A stretch of 8,878 bases of DNA, from positions 1 to 8,878 of the forward strand of contig CBIHON010000084.1 in NCBI GenBank assembly GCA_966211965.1. The letters run 5' to 3'. Position 1 is the stretch's first letter. Each line of letters starts with the position of its first letter. Source of the DNA: CBIHON01 sp966211965 (GTDB lineage Bacteria; Pseudomonadota; Gammaproteobacteria; Burkholderiales; Burkholderiaceae_D). The notes beneath the pieces are model-generated. The model made no database searches, was not told the DNA's origin, and worked only from the letters and a program-made list of their open reading frames with translations. A program made the position numbers and the translations under genes. This document shows, piece after piece, positions 5,007 to 8,878 of the stretch.

Positions 5007-7955
5007 ATGAAAACCCGACAGCTTTTCTTCACGATTCTCACGCTCCCGTTTGCACTGCTGCCCGTCCATGATGTGCAGGCCGCGAATAATGCGCCCATCA
5101 TTTCCTTCATCTCCGGAATGGGCCCGTATCCGATCGGCACCTCCAGCGTCGAACTGGTGATTGGCACTGACGTTGCATCCAACTGCCGCCTGGCCACGCA
5201 AAGCGGCCACCCTTACGGCGCCCTGTATTGGAACTTCACGACCCAGGATCAGCGAACGCACCGCGTCACCGTCGATACCTACGGCGCCTCCAGCACGCAG
5301 ACCTATTACGCGCGGTGTCTGAACTTGGCGAACAACGTCGCCGATTCGACCGATTTCCCGCTCGCCATCCAGTTCGGCACGTCGACCACGACGTCCTATC
5401 CGCTGTCGGTGGCGGTGACCGGCGCTGGCACGGTGACCTCCTCCCCGGCCGGCATTGAATGCGGCACGACTTGCAGCGCATCGTTCGGAAGCGGGAAAAC
5501 GGTCAAGCTGACGGCAGCGCCGGCCAGCGGCTATCGCTTCAGCGGCTGGAGCGGCGCCTGCGCCGGCACGCGCCTGACTTGCAGCGTATCGATGACCGCG
5601 GCAAAGACGGTCGGCGCAACCTTCGTCTCCCAACAGGATACGGCCCCGCCGGGGCGTTCCGGCGGCTCGCCTTCGGGGGCTTTGCCGGCCGGCACCACCA
5701 GCGTCAACCTGGGATTGACGACCAATGAGAATGCCACCTGCCGTTATGCCACCGGTGCCGGCGTCGGCTACGAAGCAATGAACGGCAGCTTTACGCAAAC
5801 CGGGGCCACCAGCCACAGCGCGCCGATCGGCAACCTGACCGGGGGACAAAGCTATGCCTATTATGTGCGTTGCCGCGACACGGCAGGCAATGCCAACCAG
5901 GATGATTATCCGATTGCCTTCAGCGTGAGTGCGACGGCAACATATGCGTTGTCGGTAGCAGTGACAGGCTCGGGCACGGTGACCTCATCCCCGGCTGGCA
6001 TCCAGTGCGGCACGGCTTGCAGCGCCAGCTATGCCGGCAATGCCAGCGTAACGCTGACGGCCGCACCGGCCAGCGGTTACAGCTTCAGCGGCTGGAGCGG
6101 CGCCTGTTCCGGCACGAGTCCGACCTGCACCGTGCCGATGACGCAAGCGCGTTCCGTCGCCGCCAGCTTTACCATGATTTCAGGGGGACAGTACCCGTGG
6201 CCGGTATGGACCTCAGATCCAGTGGCGGTTCCGCCTTCGAGTACCGGCAATACGTATTATGTCGACGGCACTCTTGGCAAGGACACCAATGATGGCCGTT
6301 CCCCTGCCTCGGCCTTTGCCACCATCAAACAAGCCGTCTCGAAAATCGCCGCAGGCGACACCGTGCTGATTCGGGCGGGGTTATACCGGGAAGGAATTAG
6401 CCTGATCAACCGGCCCTCCGGTACGGCCACGCAGCCCATCACCTTCGGTTCTTTCGGCGACGGCGAAGTCATTCTCGATGGTTCCGCCAAGGTTTCCGGC
6501 TGGACCCAAATTTCCGGTTCGGTGTGGACGGCTCCGGTCACATTCACACCGATTGCCGTGGTGGTCAACGATGCGCCGTTGAAGCAAACCTATGGCGGTG
6601 TTTCGGCGGTCACGACCGGTTCTGGCAAATGGTTCTATGACTCGGCAGCCAAAACCATCACTGCCGATGTGGGCAGCGGCGTCAATCCCAATATTGCGGA
6701 TATCGTTGTGCCTAACAACAACGGCGAACAGACCCATGTCTTCTTCTACGATGGCAATTACTATACTTTCAAGGGCCTGACTATCCGCGGCTCCGGCGCT
6801 GCCGGCATTTGGGGCTACGGCAGCCATATCACCGTCGAACGCTGCAACATCAAGTTCAATGGCAAGGCCGCCGTCAGCTTCATGGGTGCCGGCAACAGCG
6901 ACAACGCCGTGCTGTATTCCCACATCTATCACAACGTGCTGGTGAACTGGCCGCGTGGCAATAATAACTTCGCCGAGTCCGGCGGCGGCTGGCCTGGTGC
7001 CTTGTCATGGGCTCTCAACTATCGGCCTCTGGCGCGCGGCAACATCGTGTACATGAACGGTGGCGAAGGCATCGCCAGCTATGGCACGCAAGCCGGTGCC
7101 ATCAGCGGCTCGGCATTGTTCGAGCAGAACGTTGCTTACGACAACTGGTCCGTCAACATGTATTTCGATAACCAGCCCAACAACATTGCCCGCAACAACA
7201 TCATCTTCAATCACCCGGTGGACACTTCCACGTGGCTCAAGACCGATAACGTCTGGCCATGGAATGAGCTGTACAAGTACACCACTTGCATGATGCTCGG
7301 CGATGAACAGAATTCTTCCGATGCAACCGATAACTACGCCAATCTGGCCAACACCCAGGTCTACAACAACCTCTTCGCCGGCTGCCGCATTGCCATCCGC
7401 GATTATGCCGAAGGAGCCTCCGCCATCCAGTATCATGGCCTGAAGAACACGCTCATCGCCAACAACACCATCATCCTGCCGTCCACCCCGCTGCCGAACA
7501 CCAGCACCATGGGCATCTTCCTGCAGGACAACGCCACGTCCAGCGGCATCAACCGCAACACCAACTCGTTCATCCAGAACAACATCATCTACGGCTTCAG
7601 CAACGAGCCGCTCATCTGGGCGGAGAATCAGAACGCGCTTGCCGGCATTACTGTCAGCAACAACGTGTACTACAGTACCTACGCGACGCCGTTCCGCCTT
7701 GGCTTTGACGTCATCCAGGATATGTCCTTGGCCGATTGGCGATCATTGACCAAGGTCGATGCATCCAGCCTGTTCGCCGATCCTTTGCTGGTCAACGTGA
7801 GTGGGTTCCAGGCAAGCGGCGCCACACCGTACAACTATCGCAACGCCGACCTTGGCGCCTCTTCGCCGGCCCGCGGCATGGGTATGCCCCAGCCGGTCTT
7901 CAGCAACAACCTGACCGGCGCCGTGCGCTCGGTCTGGAACGCCGGCGCCTTCTGA
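5007..7955 (+). CDS. Secreted modular protein: two Ig-like/InlB-B-type repeat pairs plus a right-handed beta-helix (pectate-lyase-like)
   Basis: This 982-residue protein is exported by Sec: residues 1-25 form a signal peptide (K/R start, hydrophobic LFFTILTLPFALLP, cleavage near VQA-A). An A-B-A-B set follows. A modules (about 30-124 and 211-309) are Ig/fibronectin-like, each with two Cys 44 residues apart (60/104, 245/289). B modules (131-206 and 313-388) are 76-residue divergent InlB-B-type repeats with GTVTSSPAGI, GYxFSGWSGAC and four Cys at identical spacing (152/156/185/192 and 334/338/367/374), so disulfides are likely. After a Pro/Trp-rich linker, a YYVDGTLGKDTNDG motif (417-430) and GDTVLIRAGLY (450-460) open a long Asn-rich beta-helix running to the C-terminus; the last residues, NAGAF, fit the usual end of such proteins. 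Beta-helix proteins of this type include polysaccharide lyases and epimerases, but I see no assignable catalytic set, so substrate and activity are unknown. There is no sorting signal at the C-terminus. Expression may depend on the structured leader. Confidence 0.88.
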   Translation: MKTRQLFFTILTLPFALLPVHDVQAANNAPIISFISGMGPYPIGTSSVELVIGTDVASNCRLATQSGHPYGALYWNFTTQDQRTHRVTVDTYGASSTQTYYARCLNLANNVADSTDFPLAIQFGTSTTTSYPLSVAVTGAGTVTSSPAGIECGTTCSASFGSGKTVKLTAAPASGYRFSGWSGACAGTRLTCSVSMTAAKTVGATFVSQQDTAPPGRSGGSPSGALPAGTTSVNLGLTTNENATCRYATGAGVGYEAMNGSFTQTGATSHSAPIGNLTGGQSYAYYVRCRDTAGNANQDDYPIAFSVSATATYALSVAVTGSGTVTSSPAGIQCGTACSASYAGNASVTLTAAPASGYSFSGWSGACSGTSPTCTVPMTQARSVAASFTMISGGQYPWPVWTSDPVAVPPSSTGNTYYVDGTLGKDTNDGRSPASAFATIKQAVSKIAAGDTVLIRAGLYREGISLINRPSGTATQPITFGSFGDGEVILDGSAKVSGWTQISGSVWTAPVTFTPIAVVVNDAPLKQTYGGVSAVTTGSGKWFYDSAAKTITADVGSGVNPNIADIVVPNNNGEQTHVFFYDGNYYTFKGLTIRGSGAAGIWGYGSHITVERCNIKFNGKAAVSFMGAGNSDNAVLYSHIYHNVLVNWPRGNNNFAESGGGWPGALSWALNYRPLARGNIVYMNGGEGIASYGTQAGAISGSALFEQNVAYDNWSVNMYFDNQPNNIARNNIIFNHPVDTSTWLKTDNVWPWNELYKYTTCMMLGDEQNSSDATDNYANLANTQVYNNLFAGCRIAIRDYAEGASAIQYHGLKNTLIANNTIILPSTPLPNTSTMGIFLQDNATSSGINRNTNSFIQNNIIYGFSNEPLIWAENQNALAGITVSNNVYYSTYATPFRLGFDVIQDMSLADWRSLTKVDASSLFADPLLVNVSGFQASGATPYNYRNADLGASSPARGMGMPQPVFSNNLTGAVRSVWNAGAF
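5397..5624 (+). repeat. In-gene repeat, copy 1 (B module)
   Basis: This is the first of two 228-base units encoding the 76-residue InlB-B-type module; the second is at 5943-6170. They keep identical length, Cys positions and long stretches of identical codons, for example GGCACGGTGACCTC in both. The similarity indicates an internal duplication of the A-B pair. Confidence 0.75.
5943..6170 (+). repeat. In-gene repeat, copy 2 (B module)
   Basis: This is the second 228-base unit of the B module, 546 bases (182 codons) after the first. The reading frame is kept across the spacing. Its preceding A module, with Cys 245 and 289, also matches the first A module, so the duplicated unit is the A-B pair rather than B alone. 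Confidence 0.75.
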
Positions 7956-7978
7956 CAACCCAGCCGTATCACTCCCAA

Positions 7979-8010
7979 AGAAAAGGGCTCGCAATCGCGA
8001 GCCCTTTTCT
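7979..8010. terminator. Bidirectional intrinsic terminator
   Basis: AGAAAAGGGCTCGC (7979-7992), loop AATC, and GCGAGCCCTTTTCT (7997-8010) form a perfect 14-bp stem. The GC core is flanked by A-rich and T-rich arms, so it gives a hairpin plus T-tract on both strands. It sits 23 bases after the stop of the exported protein and 54 bases past the stop of the convergent lipoprotein gene, serving both. Confidence 0.92.
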
Positions 8011-8064
8011 ATTTCTTACCGCCGGTCAAACGATGCCGGCCGATGATTTCCCGGCACGCAAGCC

Positions 8065-8442
8065 TCAGCGTACATATGGCGAGCAAAAGCCGCCGGCGAC
8101 ATCCCCTTCGATTACCCGGCCGCCGTTGATCAGGAAATAGTATTGGCGCGCCCCGGCATATTCACCAATATCGTTTTTAGCGTTGATATTCGCGCAGACC
8201 ACATAGCCAAACTTGTTGCTGCCTGTGCGCCAGCCTTGGGCCGGCTTATTCAGAAATTCGTACCGCGCATCGCGCGGGTCTTTCAGCACCTGCGACATGT
8301 GCGCCTTGATGATATCTTGGTAGTTGGCCGGATAAGCGCCGTACCGGGGGCTATGACTTTCGTCCTGACTTGGCGCTGTCGCGCAACCGGTAAACAACAA
8401 ACCAAGCGCAACCGTCGCCAAACAATACTTCATCGATTTCAT
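8065..8442 (-). CDS. Small lipoprotein of unknown function
   Basis: The 125-residue product starts with KSMKYCLATVALGLLFTGC, a basic and hydrophobic signal ending in a lipobox (LFTGC, Cys at residue 19 or 20 depending on counting of the start). It should therefore be lipidated and held in the membrane on the periplasmic side. The mature part is small and polar, with a helical YQDIIKAHMSQVLKDP segment and then a compact domain containing GYVVCANINAKN, YYFLINGGRV and a C-terminal GGFCSPYVR; the two Cys of the mature domain could pair. I recognise the general style of small proteobacterial lipoproteins but know no function. The start at 8442 is supported by AAGGA five bases upstream; the next Met (8433) would be too far from it. 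It is transcribed toward the exported-protein gene and shares its terminator. Confidence 0.82.
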   Translation of the reverse strand: MKSMKYCLATVALGLLFTGCATAPSQDESHSPRYGAYPANYQDIIKAHMSQVLKDPRDARYEFLNKPAQGWRTGSNKFGYVVCANINAKNDIGEYAGARQYYFLINGGRVIEGDVAGGFCSPYVR

Positions 8443-8511
8443 TTTATTCCTTTATGTCATCTTTCGGCCTTGAGACGTCAAGCCTTGTCTTCAGGGAAAC
8501 CGGCCGCACGA

Positions 8512-8739
8512 TTACCGGATGTCATCCCGGCCGAGATAGCCCGGTTCAGCAGAAAATCGCTGCGCCCTTTTTTTGACGTACGCGATATAAGTTGGCAGGT
8601 TATCTTGCGAAATCCGGCTGGCCGGACTGGTGATACTGATGGCCGCCACCGCCGCTCCGCTCGTATCGCGCACCGGCGCCGCGACCGATATTTTGCTGGG
8701 GTACAAACGAAATAATCTCGTTTGGCCCCGCAAGGTCAA
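8512..8739 (-). pseudogene. C-terminal remnant of an IclR-family transcriptional regulator
   Basis: Residues 17-70 of this frame (SVAAPVRDTSGAAVAAISI, then RISQDNLPTYIAYVKKRAQ, then EPGYLGRDD) match the last part of the IclR effector-binding domain, where family members have an AAPVxDxxGxxVAAISVSGP segment followed by a final helix. Family members are about 250-270 residues with an N-terminal winged helix; here about 58 residues remain and no helix-turn-helix is found upstream. The frame begins with TTG at 8739 inside a long hairpin, and an in-frame stop lies two codons before that (8746-8748), so the 5' part is gone rather than frameshifted nearby. It is most likely not functional. It lies 69 bases upstream of the lipoprotein gene on the same strand. 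Confidence 0.72.
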
Positions 8740-8749
8740 ACGAGATTAT
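8704..8749 (-). terminator. Long inverted repeat with a competing second hairpin
   Basis: ATAATCTCGTTTG (8712-8724) is perfectly complementary to CAAACGAGATTAT (8737-8749); with a G-T pair and two more G-C pairs the stem reaches 16 pairs around loop CCGCAA. A third copy of the arm, CAAACGA at 8704-8710, can pair instead with TCGTTTG at 8718-8724. On the minus strand it lies 23 bases after the stop of the gene at 8773-8878, so it may end that transcript, although the following T-run is broken (ATTATTTCGTTTG). It could also be a recombination junction or a small mobile repeat, because the IclR remnant starts exactly here. Confidence 0.5.
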
Positions 8750-8772
8750 AAGCTATCGAAAACGGGTACTTT

Positions 8773-8878
8773 TTACTCGGTCTGAGGCTGCGCCAGAATG
8801 AACAAGCCGGTCGCGACTTCCCGGGTGTAATTCACCACTTCGAAATTGCTCAGCCCGGCACTGAACACGATGCGCCAT
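8773..8878 (-). CDS. C-terminal end of an unidentified protein, cut by the window edge
   Basis: Read on the minus strand from the window edge, 34 codons give a protein-like end (RIVFSAGLSNFEVVNY, then TREVATGLFILAQPQTE) before TAA at 8773-8775. The AGLSNFEVVNYT...GLFILAQP pattern resembles the last two strands of a class I SAM-dependent methyltransferase such as UbiE-like enzymes, where an AGF-x-x-V segment leads to a terminal hydrophobic strand. This is a resemblance only, from a short piece. The other frames here are not protein-like, and the stop is followed by a hairpin. Confidence 0.5.
   Translation of the reverse strand, partial: WRIVFSAGLSNFEVVNYTREVATGLFILAQPQTE

Noticed and set aside
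4866..5849. A 327-residue antisense frame (minus)
   Set aside because: It runs through the structured leader and the signal peptide of the exported protein, is Arg/Ala/Gly-rich and lacks any recognisable domain.
8024..8743. 10-base repeat GGTCAAACGA at 8024-8033 and 8734-8743
   Set aside because: Many 10-base matches are expected by chance in a window this long, and the flanks do not match.
1..8878. CRISPR arrays, tRNA or rRNA genes, transposases
   Set aside because: No regularly spaced repeats, no tRNA-like cloverleaf or rRNA sequence and no transposase motif were found by eye on either strand.

Overview
The window is GC-rich, with Shine-Dalgarno starts, intrinsic terminators and a very large CHASE3-PAS-GGDEF-EAL protein. 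Together with the style of its exported beta-helix protein, this suggests a betaproteobacterium, probably Burkholderiales (an Oxalobacteraceae-like soil or water bacterium). That placement is inference; no rRNA or marker gene is present.

Layout. (1) 161-913, minus strand: a 250-residue ATP-grasp protein resembling the N-terminal nucleotide-binding half of ATP-citrate lyase or the succinyl-CoA ligase beta subunit. It ends just after the ATP-grasp core and looks truncated. (2) 914-1339: a divergent intergenic region with no convincing gene. (3) 1340-4624, plus strand: a 1094-residue membrane c-di-GMP enzyme with a periplasmic CHASE3 sensor, three PAS domains, and GGDEF and EAL domains that both keep their key motifs. 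(4) 4625-5006: a 382-base intergenic region whose second half is AT-rich and then strongly structured. It holds a candidate promoter, a 17-bp imperfect stem closing a 74-base loop, and a second hairpin that would cover the ribosome binding site of the next gene. (5) 5007-7955, plus strand: a 982-residue secreted protein with a signal peptide, two alternating pairs of small Cys-containing beta modules (A-B-A-B) and a C-terminal right-handed beta-helix of the pectate-lyase-like type. (6) 7979-8010: a perfect bidirectional terminator shared with (7), a small minus-strand lipoprotein at 8065-8442. (8) 8512-8739, minus strand: the C-terminal tail of an IclR-family regulator with its DNA-binding part missing, bounded by a long hairpin at 8712-8749. 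(9) 8773-8878, minus strand: the C-terminal end of another protein cut by the window edge.

How the parts may work together. The c-di-GMP enzyme would tune the lifestyle signal that usually governs biofilm and exopolysaccharide in proteobacteria. The next gene encodes a secreted, probably polysaccharide-binding or polysaccharide-cleaving protein. They share a strand but are separated by 382 bases with the second gene's own leader, so they are probably separate transcription units and any link is hypothetical. The most interesting feature is the structured leader at 4866-5002, which looks like a cis-regulatory RNA and which I could not match by eye to a class I know. The two ends of the window carry truncated genes, suggesting local gene decay or rearrangement.
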